The notes beneath the pieces were generated by a model. The model searched no databases. It saw only the letters and a list, made by a program, of their open reading frames with translations, and was not told the DNA's origin. Below are positions 52,398 through 60,060 of a stretch of 64,000 nucleotides of DNA, one piece after another. A program made the position numbers and the translations under genes. The stretch lies in assembly GCF_030814835.1 (NCBI RefSeq), contig NZ_JAUSVS010000003.1, positions 186,001-250,000 of the forward strand, written 5' to 3'. Each line of letters begins with the position of its first letter. Position 1 is the first letter of the stretch. The stretch comes from Caulobacter ginsengisoli. Lineage in GTDB: Bacteria > Pseudomonadota > Alphaproteobacteria > Caulobacterales > Caulobacteraceae.

Positions 52398-53222
52398 TCA
52401 GCTCTGCGCCCGGCCATAGCGCCAGGCATAGCCCGGGCTGGGCATGGCGGGACGGGCCGGCGTGGCGGCGCGATGGGGTTGCGGCGCGGGGGCGGGCGGC
52501 GGCGGCGAGGCCATGCGGACCTCGATGGCGCCGATATGGATCGACGGAGCGGCGGCCGGCTCGGCCCGGCGAGGGGCGGTGCGGAGCGGTTCGGCCGGCG
52601 CGGCGGGTTGCAGGATCGGGGGCGCGGGCTGGGCGGCGGGCGGAGCGGACCTGGCCTGGGCCCTGGGCAGGTCGACGGCTGGGGCGGGCTTGGACGTGGG
52701 CTTGGCCGGTTGCGAGACGGCAAGCGCTGTAGTCGGGAGGGCTTGAGCCAGCGGCTCGGGTGTCGAAGGCCTCGGCGATGGCGCGGCTGCGACCGTCGGC
52801 TCGGCGGCGGTCGGCGCGGGCCTGGCCGGAGCAGGGCGCGGCGCATGGGGTGTCGGAGGCTGGAGGGGCTGAACCACGACGGCTTGCGGAACCGGCGCGG
52901 GCGTATCGACCGCAGCCTTGATCGGCGTTTCGGTCAGGCGGGGCGGCGCGAGCGCCGGTGGGACTTCGGCCAGTACCGCTTCGTTCGGCGGCGGGTCGGG
53001 CAGGATAGGAGTGACCGTCTGCGGGATCGGCGACGCCACTGGGCCCGGCTCCGGGATCGCGGCGCGGGGCGCTGGCTGGGGCAGAGGCCGGGTCACGGCC
53101 GGCGCAGGCGGCGGGGCCTCGTCGCCCGGCTCGGCCGGCCGGCGCGTGCTGGGGCCCAGCGCCAGGGGAGCCTGGGCCAGCGGGTTGGCGAGGCGCGCCA
53201 GGTATGCGGGGACCTTGGCCAT
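52398..53222 (-). CDS. Proline-rich eCIS operon protein
   Basis: The 274-residue product is Pro (~25%) and Ala-rich with no secondary-structure pattern until near the end. There IHIGAIEVRM (residues 228-237) interrupts the low-complexity run, followed by a short Pro tail. The I.IG.IEVR segment recurs in proline-rich eCIS/phage proteins I know of and may be a docking motif. It lies between the zinc-ribbon protein and the terminator. It is a candidate scaffold or tape-measure-like component, but that is speculative. The 1-nt overlap with the zinc-ribbon gene (TGATG) couples them. Confidence 0.6.
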   Translation of the reverse strand: MAKVPAYLARLANPLAQAPLALGPSTRRPAEPGDEAPPPAPAVTRPLPQPAPRAAIPEPGPVASPIPQTVTPILPDPPPNEAVLAEVPPALAPPRLTETPIKAAVDTPAPVPQAVVVQPLQPPTPHAPRPAPARPAPTAAEPTVAAAPSPRPSTPEPLAQALPTTALAVSQPAKPTSKPAPAVDLPRAQARSAPPAAQPAPPILQPAAPAEPLRTAPRRAEPAAAPSIHIGAIEVRMASPPPPAPAPQPHRAATPARPAMPSPGYAWRYGRAQS

Positions 53223-54004
53223 CAGGCGGCCAGCCCCCGGTCGCGGATGCGGGCGGCGTAGTCCTGACGCCGGCGGCGCGGCAGGCTGAGAATCTCGGCC
53301 TCCGACCAGTGATAGGCCCGGGCGATCAGGTCGACCTCCTCGGTGATCCGTCCGAAGGCCCGCTGCACCTCGGCGACGACGAAGGCCGGCACGTGGAACA
53401 CCGCCCGGACCGGCGCGCCGCAACCGGGGCAGACGCCCTCCAGGGTCTGGGAGACCTCCGGGGCGATGGCCTCCATGGCGCTGACGCAGCGCAGCTTCAG
53501 CCGGGCTGGCGGGTTGGGCGGCTCGATGCAGCGACGGGCCAGCAGGTCTGCCCCGCCTCCGGCCTGGGCCATCACCTGGTCGCGCACCGCCGGCGGGCGG
53601 AAGGCCGCCTCGCCCAACCGTCGCCAGCCCGGACGGTCCGGGTCGTCGCTGACCCCGCGCGGCCGGCCGGGCGTGACGCCCGCCACGAAGTCGGCCAGCG
53701 AGAACTCGATCTCCACCCGCTCCCCGCAGCCGTCCTGCGGACAGAAGAAGTCGCTGCGCACCAGGTCCCCGAACAACCCGCGCCGGAAGGCCAGCAGCAG
53801 CAGCTCGAAGTCGGTGACGCTGAGCGCCGACCAGTCGTCGGCGCCGTCGTCGGCCGGGCTGGCCAGCCGCTGCAGCAGGACCAGCGCCGTTTCCAGCGGC
53901 GAGCCCTGCGCCTCGGCTATGGCCAGTTCGTCGGCCCCGGCCAGGGGCCGCAGCCTGACGGTCCGCCCGTCGACGGGAAGATGCACGACCGTCCCACCGA
54001 ACAT
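53222..54004 (-). CDS. Zinc-ribbon T4-baseplate-like protein
   Basis: The 260-residue product has an N-terminal half resembling T4 baseplate-type proteins (VRLRPLAGADELAIAEA and DFELLLLAFRRGLFGDLVRSDF). Cysteine pairs suggest a zinc ribbon: C88-x4-C93 (FFCPQDGCGE) and C192-x2-C195 (VCPGCGAP). Two more (C159, C173) lie in the middle. A basic helix at the end (LSLPRRRRQDYAARIRDRG) completes it. It lies directly after the tube gene. The exact counterpart in PVC loci is not certain. Confidence 0.6.
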   Translation of the reverse strand: MFGGTVVHLPVDGRTVRLRPLAGADELAIAEAQGSPLETALVLLQRLASPADDGADDWSALSVTDFELLLLAFRRGLFGDLVRSDFFCPQDGCGERVEIEFSLADFVAGVTPGRPRGVSDDPDRPGWRRLGEAAFRPPAVRDQVMAQAGGGADLLARRCIEPPNPPARLKLRCVSAMEAIAPEVSQTLEGVCPGCGAPVRAVFHVPAFVVAEVQRAFGRITEEVDLIARAYHWSEAEILSLPRRRRQDYAARIRDRGLAA

Positions 54005-54011
54005 GACGCGC

Positions 54012-54518
54012 CTAGATTTCTTTCGGCTCGGACAGGGCCAGATCCTGTTCCCAGCCCTCATGGGCGAGCTTGATATGCTCCAGGGCGATGGCGTTGGCGC
54101 CGGCGTCCAGGTCCGGCAGGGCCTGGTATTCCGACACCCAGCAGCGGTGCAGGTGGAAGCGGTAGACCGGCTGGCGCGCCTCGTTGAGCAGGTCGATCCG
54201 CACCTCGCGGCGCAGGTCCTTGAGCGAGGTCGAGGCCGCGCCCTTGTCCAGCACCTGGGCGGCGTTGGCCCAGACCGCGAAGTCCGGATCGTGGGTCAGG
54301 CCCCGCTCCAGGGTGATGTCGTCGTACTTGGTCCGCCCCAGGCCCCGGCGGATGATGGCGTCGCCGCCCTGCTTGTAGTCGATCGGCTCGGACGAGCGCT
54401 TCAGCCCGCCCACCTTGCTGACGGCGGCCACGGGGGTGGTCGAGGCGCCGAAATAGACCAGGAAGGCGAAGGTCTTGTAGGGGTCGAAGCGGTTCACATT
54501 GACGCTGAAAGTCGGCAT
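54012..54518 (-). CDS. Tail tube protein (gp19/Hcp-like)
   Basis: The 168-residue product starts FSVNVNRFDPYKTFAFLVYF. It has the tube signature GGLKRSSEPIDYKQGGD and later a conserved strand HLHRCWVSEYQALPDLDAG. The length is typical of phage T4-like gp19 and eCIS tube proteins. It stacks as hexamers inside the sheath. Only one tube gene is present, whereas PVC-like loci often have two. It starts 11 nt after the sheath stop. Confidence 0.9.
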   Translation of the reverse strand: MPTFSVNVNRFDPYKTFAFLVYFGASTTPVAAVSKVGGLKRSSEPIDYKQGGDAIIRRGLGRTKYDDITLERGLTHDPDFAVWANAAQVLDKGAASTSLKDLRREVRIDLLNEARQPVYRFHLHRCWVSEYQALPDLDAGANAIALEHIKLAHEGWEQDLALSEPKEI

Positions 54519-54529
54519 GGCGGTCTTCC

Positions 54530-56086
54530 TTAAGAGGCGGCCTGGCCGGCCAGGTGGGCGATCTTGATGACCACGAACTCGGCGGGTTTCAGCGGGGCGA
54601 AGGCCACCACGATGTTGACGATGCCGTTCTGCTGATCGTCGGCCGTGGTGGTCGAGGCGTCGCACTTGACCTGGAAGGCCAGGCTGGGCTTCGACCCCTG
54701 CAGGGCGCCCTGGTTGAACAGGGACAGCATGAAGTTCTCGATCGAGCTGCGGATCGACAGCCATAAAGGCTCGTCATTGGGCTCGAAGATCACCCAGCGC
54801 AGGTTGGCCAGCAGGGTCTGCTCGATGAACAGGGTCATCCGCCGCACGGGCACGTATTTCGACTGCGCGAAGGCGTCGTTGTCGGCCACCGTCGTGCGGG
54901 CCCCGAACACGACCGTGCCGGTGGTGAACTGGCGCAGCACGTTGATCGAGGACTTGTTGAGCACCCCGTGGCGCGGGTCGTTCATGCGGCCGGTCGGCAC
55001 TGGGCCGGTGGTGTCCAGCACCGTGGTCTCCAGCCCCGCCGGCGCCTTCCACACCCCGCGCCGGCTGTCGGTGCGGGCATAGATGCCGGCGACAAAGCCC
55101 GACGGCGGCACGTCGATCGGCTTGCCGGTGATCTGGTCGGTGCTCTGCAGGTAGGGGAAGTAGAGGGCCGCGTTCTGGCTGCGCGGGATGTTGGCCCAGG
55201 CCGCCTCGATGGTCCAGCCGCCGCCGCTGGCGTCGGCCTCGGCGTTGGGCGGCGGGTCGGCGATGTAGAAGGCCCGCTTGCGCTCGGCGAAGGCCATGGC
55301 CGCGCTCTGCACCGCGTTTGCCGAGACGCCCGGGGTCACCAGGATGTTGAACTGCTCGACCTTGTCCAGCGAGGTGTCGGCCTGGAAGACCCCGATGAAG
55401 TCCGCGCCGCTGAAGTTGGAATCATGGGCCGGAAAGGCCGAGGCCAGGACCTTGATGGTCCCCGCCTCCGGACCAGGCACCGTGACCCCATAGCCGCCGC
55501 CGGCCGGCGCCACGGTGACCAGATTGGAGATGTCGTTGATCCGGCTGCCGGGGCTGTCCGCCGCGGCCCCGGTCAGCGAGACGCCGCGATAGGTCTCGAC
55601 CCGGCTGCCATAGGCGATGACCAGGTCGAAGACGTCGTTGGCCCCCCGCACGTTGGTGATCGAAATCTGCATCGGCACGATGTCGGTCGGCTCGAGCGCC
55701 GTGAAGGTTATGCCGGTCAGGCCGGCGGCCGGCAGCTTGACCTGGGCGTATTGCGGATCGCCGACATTGGCGACGAAGGCGCCGGCGTTGAACAGCTTGG
55801 GCGTCAGCCCCACCACCCAGGTGTCCGAGCCGCCGTTGAGGAAGAACTCATAGACCGAACGGGCCAGGGCCGGCTCGGCCAGGCCGCTGGTGAACAGCCC
55901 GCCGAACCAGGTCTCGTAGTCCGAGAAGCTGAACAGCCGGATGGCTTTGCCGGGCGGCGCCTTGGTCCGGTAGGGGTGGCTGTAGCCGATGAAGGCTCCC
56001 ACCGAGGTCGGCGCCGCGGCGATGCTATGGGCGCTGAATGGCAGTTCCTCGATGTAGAGGCCGGGATAGGAGACCGAAACGGGCAT
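54530..56086 (-). CDS. Contractile sheath protein
   Basis: The 518-residue product begins VSYPGLYIEELPFSAHSIAA, the typical N-terminus of phage/eCIS sheath proteins. The C-terminal module includes FEPNDEPLWLSIRSSIENFM, then FNQGALQG and AFAPLKPAEFVVIKIAH. The core contains an ATTAC-like domain insertion (residues ~110-250). It polymerises around the tube and contracts to drive it out. The start at 56086 matches known starts; the long frame further up is spurious. A single sheath gene is present. Confidence 0.93.
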   Translation of the reverse strand: MPVSVSYPGLYIEELPFSAHSIAAAPTSVGAFIGYSHPYRTKAPPGKAIRLFSFSDYETWFGGLFTSGLAEPALARSVYEFFLNGGSDTWVVGLTPKLFNAGAFVANVGDPQYAQVKLPAAGLTGITFTALEPTDIVPMQISITNVRGANDVFDLVIAYGSRVETYRGVSLTGAAADSPGSRINDISNLVTVAPAGGGYGVTVPGPEAGTIKVLASAFPAHDSNFSGADFIGVFQADTSLDKVEQFNILVTPGVSANAVQSAAMAFAERKRAFYIADPPPNAEADASGGGWTIEAAWANIPRSQNAALYFPYLQSTDQITGKPIDVPPSGFVAGIYARTDSRRGVWKAPAGLETTVLDTTGPVPTGRMNDPRHGVLNKSSINVLRQFTTGTVVFGARTTVADNDAFAQSKYVPVRRMTLFIEQTLLANLRWVIFEPNDEPLWLSIRSSIENFMLSLFNQGALQGSKPSLAFQVKCDASTTTADDQQNGIVNIVVAFAPLKPAEFVVIKIAHLAGQAAS

Positions 56087-56148
56087 CGGCAAACCTCGAG
56101 CTGGATTGAAGGGGAGACGCGGCCAGGGCGTTGCTGGAAGGGCGGCCG

Positions 56149-56943
56149 TCAGACACCGGGGACGGTGGACTGGGCCTTGGTGGGTGGGCCGCCGTCCGTG
56201 CCGCCCAGCAACTTGAAGCTGCTGGCCTTGGGCACGCCCCAACCACCGGCCGGCATGTCGACGTCCAACAGGAAGTCGAAGACGCCATCCAGGTCCTTGA
56301 GCGCGGTCTTGGGCGAGGGCTTGGTCCAGGTGATGACCAGGTCGAGATTGGCGCCGTTCTTGACCAGTTCGGCCGCCGGAGCCGGGTCGGTGGCCTTCGC
56401 CACCCGGCGGGTGGTCAGCTCCAGGCCGCCGCCTGTCCAGACGCCCGACGCGTCGAAGGGCGCTTTGGCTGCCACGCTCAGGGCGCCGGGGGGCTTGCTG
56501 ACATAGGCCAGGCCCGGATTGCTGCCGCTCGCCGCGTCCTTGCCCAGCAGGCCCTCGATATTGGCCTTGGTGACGCTGTTATAGGTCTCGACCAGGTCGA
56601 CGGTCATGTCGACCGTGGTTTCCTCGGGCTTCACCATGGGTGAAGGGTTGACGAGGGTGATCTTGATGAAGTTGCCGGTCGAGCCGGCGTCCAGGGCCCG
56701 GATGACCATCGCGGGGGTGACCGGCGGCGGCGGGGCCGGCTGCAGCAGGCCACGGGCGGCCAGGTTGTCCAGATAGTGCTGGACGGCCGACTGGGTGGGG
56801 CCGGGGATCTTCGCCCAGCCGGGCCAGCCCTTGGGATCGATCTTGCCGCCCGTGAAGGACAGCAGTCCCAGCGGGATCGAAAGTTGATGGCCGCCGTCAT
56901 CGACCAGGGTCACCGGCGAACCGCCGAGCACGGCTTGAGGCAT
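56149..56943 (-). CDS. Unknown first gene of the eCIS operon, 264 aa
   Basis: Not recognised. It is soluble with no signal peptide. The N-terminal segment is MPQAVLGGSPVTLVDDGGHQ. A proline-rich linker (QPAPPPPVTPAM, residues ~70) is followed by a beta-sandwich-looking half containing FIKITLVNPSPMVKPEETTV and LDLVITWTKPSPKTALKDLD. It lies 62 nt upstream of the sheath gene and begins the co-directional cluster, directly downstream of two palindromes. It could be a regulatory or structural component peculiar to this lineage. Confidence 0.65.
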   Translation of the reverse strand: MPQAVLGGSPVTLVDDGGHQLSIPLGLLSFTGGKIDPKGWPGWAKIPGPTQSAVQHYLDNLAARGLLQPAPPPPVTPAMVIRALDAGSTGNFIKITLVNPSPMVKPEETTVDMTVDLVETYNSVTKANIEGLLGKDAASGSNPGLAYVSKPPGALSVAAKAPFDASGVWTGGGLELTTRRVAKATDPAPAAELVKNGANLDLVITWTKPSPKTALKDLDGVFDFLLDVDMPAGGWGVPKASSFKLLGGTDGGPPTKAQSTVPGV

Positions 56944-56963
56944 GGGCCCTCCTTGGCGACCCG

Positions 56964-56981
56964 GGCGTGCGACCGCACGCC
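56964..56981. promoter_or_regulatory. Palindrome upstream of eCIS operon
   Basis: GGCGTGCG-AC-CGCACGCC has perfect 8-bp arms 20 bp upstream of the first eCIS ATG (56943). It may be an operator or a leader hairpin that affects translation. Confidence 0.45.
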
Positions 56982-57684
56982 GGCGGCGGCGCCGGTTGTG
57001 GGAGTATGGAAATGGAAAAAAGCAGGCGCGCCGGCCGACACCGACGTGTGAACACGTAGAACGCGAAACTGGTCTGGCTTTACGCCTTGCCGGGAATTAT
57101 GCGCCCTGCGGTTGTCGCGTCAACCCGGAAAAACCCAAACTGGGCGAGTCGGGGTCGGCGAACGGGATGATTTCTCGCGGGTTTTGGTTAAGGCGGCCCG
57201 ATGTGGGGCGCTGGCGGTGGGGGCAGTCGAACCGCTAACGTGTTCGAGTTGGCTGAGCGCGCGCCGTAGGCCGGCGTAGGCAGTCGCTCCATTCCGGATG
57301 TGGTTGGCGGCTAAGGATCGGTGGGCCGCTGTCGGGACCTACTTCGGCGGCGCGCGAACGTCGGCTTCTGACGTATTGCGGGCGAAGGGTAGACCCTAAC
57401 GACCGCCTCCGCATGACCTGAGCCGAGCCGTTCGGGGCGTCAGGGCGATATACTGCTCGTATCGATAGCGGCCCAATTAATATTGGATGGCGCATCGCGG
57501 CCGCTTGGCTCGATACTCATCAACACCCATGCGTATGGGGCGCATGGACACCTCGCGGGCCCGGCACAAACGCCTCTGGAGGCTTCCAGGCCGCAATTTG
57601 ATCGGTCCAGGCTGTCGGGCCGGGCGCACTTGCTTCGTCCTTTGGCGACGGCCAGCAGCTGGCCAACGCAAACGGAGGCGCGCC
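56982..57684. other. Non-coding stretch upstream of the eCIS operon and GST gene
   Basis: About 700 bp with no credible gene; the short frames lack homology-like features. It should hold the eCIS promoter (minus strand) and the GST promoter (plus strand). Around 57280-57420, wording such as CGAACGTCGGCTTCTGACG faintly resembles a degenerate alphaproteobacterial intergenic repeat. Confidence 0.4.
57044..57057. promoter_or_regulatory. Palindrome ACGTGT-GA-ACACGT, candidate operator
   Basis: A perfect 6-bp-arm inverted repeat, about 100 bp upstream of the first eCIS gene. It is well placed for a dimeric regulator of the operon. The factor is unknown. Confidence 0.45.
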
Positions 57685-58296
57685 ATGTCGATCACGCTCT
57701 ATGAATTGCAGCCCACCCGCTCGACCCGAGTCCGCTGGATCTTGTTGGAGCTCGGCTTGCCCTACGAGAGCATCGAGGGGCCAGATGTGTTCGCCATGCC
57801 CGAGCTCGCCGCGATCCATCCGCTCAGCAAGCTGCCGGCGCTGCGCGATGATGGCCGGCCACTTTTCGAGTCCGCCGCCATCTGCACCTGGCTCGCCGAT
57901 AGCCATCCGGAGGCCGGTCTGATCGCGCCCTCGGGCGCCTGGGCGCGGGCCCTGCACGACCAGTGGGTGGCCTTCACGCTCTCCGAGATCGAGGCCTTCC
58001 TCTGGCACACCGCCCGCAACCTCTTCGTCTTGCCGGAGGAAGAACGCGTTCCGGCCGTCTACCCTCAGAACGAAGCCGCCGCCAAGCGCGGTCTCGCCGC
58101 CCTCGACGCCCACCTGCGGGACAGGGAATGGCTGGTGGAGGACCGCTTCTCGGTCACCGACATCTTTGTCGGCTACGCGGCCTGCTGGGCCCGGTGGCTG
58201 GGGATGACCGCTGATCTCCCTCATCTGGTCGCCTACACCGAGCGCCTGCAGGCCCGGCCCCTCTGCACCTATCGACCGGACGTCTTCGGCCCCTGA
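57685..58296 (+). CDS. Glutathione S-transferase family protein
   Basis: The 203-residue product has an N-terminal thioredoxin-fold domain beginning ITLYELQPTRSTRVRWILLE. It has the cis-Pro segment HPLSKLPALRDDGRPLFESAAIC, with the glutathione-binding ESAAI. An all-helical C-terminal domain follows, with FSVTDIFVGYAACWARWLG, the N-capping motif of the family. The start follows GGAGG at 8 nt. Substrate unknown; likely detoxification. Confidence 0.88.
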   Translation: MSITLYELQPTRSTRVRWILLELGLPYESIEGPDVFAMPELAAIHPLSKLPALRDDGRPLFESAAICTWLADSHPEAGLIAPSGAWARALHDQWVAFTLSEIEAFLWHTARNLFVLPEEERVPAVYPQNEAAAKRGLAALDAHLRDREWLVEDRFSVTDIFVGYAACWARWLGMTADLPHLVAYTERLQARPLCTYRPDVFGP

Positions 58297-58426
58297 CGCG
58301 AGGACCATCAAGATGCCCGCTCGATATGCTGGCGCGGCCTGGAGTGCGCAAAGCTCTCAAAGCGGCGGTCGGCCGAAACCTTCCCTAGCCGGCGTGGGCG
58401 CCCACGCCCTTACCTTGGAGACGACG

Positions 58427-58810
58427 ATGACAAGCGAAAGCTTCCGCGATGCGGAAAGCCTCCAGACCGAGGAAATCCTGAGGCGCTTCGATCAGGTGTT
58501 CCTCACCCACGATCCCGCGGATCTGCAGCAGCTGGTTGCGGACGACTGCGTCATCGAGAACACGCAGCCCGCGCCGGACGGGTCCCGTCACGAGGGTAAG
58601 GAAGCCTGCATCGCTCTATGGACCCGCATAGCCACGAACGCGGACATCCACTTCGAAAACGAACGCTACATCGCGCGAGGCGATCACGGCGTTATCCAAT
58701 GGCGGCTGGTCTGGGGGCCTGATCCTTCAAGCTCGGTGCGCGGCGTCAATCTGATGCGTGTTCGCGCCGGCCAGATCGTCGAAGCTCAGGGATATGTGAA
58801 GGGCGTATAG
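58427..58810 (+). CDS. SnoaL-like (NTF2-fold) protein
   Basis: The 127-residue product has the cone-shaped NTF2-like pattern: LRRFDQVFLTHDPADLQQLV, DDCVIENTQPAPDGSRHEGK and GDHGVIQWRLVWGPDPSSSVR, then GVNLMRVRAGQIVEAQGYVK. Such proteins are isomerases, dehydratases or ligand-binding proteins, so the function is open. It lies 130 nt after the GST gene, possibly co-transcribed. Confidence 0.75.
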   Translation: MTSESFRDAESLQTEEILRRFDQVFLTHDPADLQQLVADDCVIENTQPAPDGSRHEGKEACIALWTRIATNADIHFENERYIARGDHGVIQWRLVWGPDPSSSVRGVNLMRVRAGQIVEAQGYVKGV

Positions 58811-59187
58811 GATCGGGCGCCCTACTGCAGCCGGCTCGCAGAGGCACGCTGGGTGCTGCTTGGCTATCGGAGCCAACGAAGGTCAGGTTCTTGGCTGAGC
58901 CTCAATGTCCGGAGCTGGCGCTAAGCCGACCTCCCAGTAGCCAGATGAGCCTCTTCTCACTCTCGAATCAGGATTCGCTGGGGTGAATGCTGGGGCTGGA
59001 TTGTGAAACGGCAGAAATATTGAATAAATTCAGTTAATAACGGCTGATGGTGGCGGTGGGGCAGTCACTCAGGAAGTTGTCTCCATTCTGGGGCCTGCAT
59101 GACAGCTGCGGCGAGATGACTTGATACAGGACAATGCGGTTTCCGCGCCCGCCTCTAGGCTGAGGTCGATGCACGGGGACCGTCTGC
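58811..59187. other. Intergenic region, 377 bp, before the molybdenum-cofactor genes
   Basis: No gene seen. An AT-rich stretch (59009-59045) contains the small palindrome TGAAT-AA-ATTCA (59022-59033). An FNR-like box lies at 59121. Probably the promoter of the moaD-like operon. Confidence 0.45.
59121..59134. promoter_or_regulatory. Imperfect FNR/FixK-type box
   Basis: TTGATACAGGACAA has one mismatch from TTGAY-N4-RTCAA. A -41.5 start site would be near 59169, 19 nt before the moaD-like ATG. Confidence 0.4.
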
Positions 59188-59487
59188 ATGATCGATGCTC
59201 AAATCCGGCCGGAGGCGCCGAGCGGCGGCGCATCCCCCATGGTGCGCGTGCTGTTCTTTGGGCCGATCGGCGATTGTTGCGGCCGCTCGCTTGAAGTCGC
59301 TTTGCCGTCCGCCGGCTGTCCCCTGAGCCAATTCAAGCTCCGCATTGTCCGACAGGTCGAAGGCGCGACCCAGGCGCTTGGGCAACGCGGCATGCGGGTC
59401 GCGATCGACCAGGCGATGATCACCGGCGATCCCTGGGTGTTTCCCGGCCAGGAAGTGACCTTTCTCTCTCCCTTCTCCGGAGGCTGA
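59188..59487 (+). CDS. moaD: MoaD-like molybdopterin synthase sulfur carrier
   Basis: The 99-residue product has the ubiquitin-like fold of MoaD (VRVLFFGPIGDCCGRSLEVA). It ends in the obligatory di-glycine (SPFSGG), which is thiocarboxylated to donate sulfur to precursor Z. The family is usually ~81 residues, so a start at MVRVLFFG (59239) is possible; the ATG at 59188 has a better ribosome-binding site (GGGGA). The gene lies 3 nt before moaB. No moaE is seen here. Confidence 0.7.
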   Translation: MIDAQIRPEAPSGGASPMVRVLFFGPIGDCCGRSLEVALPSAGCPLSQFKLRIVRQVEGATQALGQRGMRVAIDQAMITGDPWVFPGQEVTFLSPFSGG

Positions 59488-59490
59488 CCG

Positions 59491-60060
59491 TTGAACCTCG
59501 CCATTGCCCCCAAGGCCGCCAAGGGACCAGGCATCAATCCCGACCTGCCCTTCTATCCTTTGTCGATCGCTGTCCTCACGGTGTCCGATACCCGGGACGA
59601 GCGCACCGACACCTCCGGCGGCCTGCTGGCGCAGAGGCTGCAGGCGGCCGGCCACGGGCTGGCGGCCAAGGCGATCGTGCGCGACGAGATCGCAGCCATC
59701 CAGGCCCAGGTCCGCGCCTGGACCCTCGACCCGGCGGTCGACGTCATCCTGACCACTGGCGGCACCGGTTTCGCGCCGCGCGATATCACGCCCGAAGCGA
59801 TCCAGCCGATGCTCTCCCGCCAGATGGACGGCTTTTCGGTGGTGTTTCACCAGGCCAGCCAGACCACGGTGGGCATATCGACGCTGCAATCGCGGGCCTT
59901 GGCCGGACAGATCGACGAGACTTTCATCTTCTGCGTGCCGGGTTCGACCGGCGCCTGCCGCGACGCCTGGGACCTGGTGCTGGCCCTGGAATTCGACAGC
60001 CGCTTCAAGCCTTGTTCTCTGGTCGGACAGATACCCCGTTACCGTGGGGTGTGCTCGTGA
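59491..60060 (+). CDS. moaB: Molybdenum cofactor biosynthesis protein B
   Basis: The 189-residue MogA/MoaB-type adenylyltransferase has SIAVLTVSDTRDERTDTSGG, the TTGGTGFAPRDITPEA motif and FCVPGSTGACRDAWDLVL. It prepares molybdopterin for Mo insertion (MPT-AMP). The start is TTG (59491), 3 nt after the moaD-like stop. The N-terminal ~25 residues exceed typical MoaB. It overlaps moeA (GTGA). Confidence 0.9.
   Translation: MNLAIAPKAAKGPGINPDLPFYPLSIAVLTVSDTRDERTDTSGGLLAQRLQAAGHGLAAKAIVRDEIAAIQAQVRAWTLDPAVDVILTTGGTGFAPRDITPEAIQPMLSRQMDGFSVVFHQASQTTVGISTLQSRALAGQIDETFIFCVPGSTGACRDAWDLVLALEFDSRFKPCSLVGQIPRYRGVCS

Noticed and set aside
33387..56943. A contractile-tailed prophage or a T6SS
   Set aside because: No capsid, portal, terminase, integrase or lysis genes, and no TssJLM, TssF/G or ClpV-type disaggregase. 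The AAA+ protein is Pvc15-like, and DUF4157 and DUF6519 belong to eCIS loci.
57235..57495. 86-aa minus-strand frame in the gap before GST
   Set aside because: Arg/Pro/Ser-rich random-like composition, no ribosome-binding site, no homology pattern.
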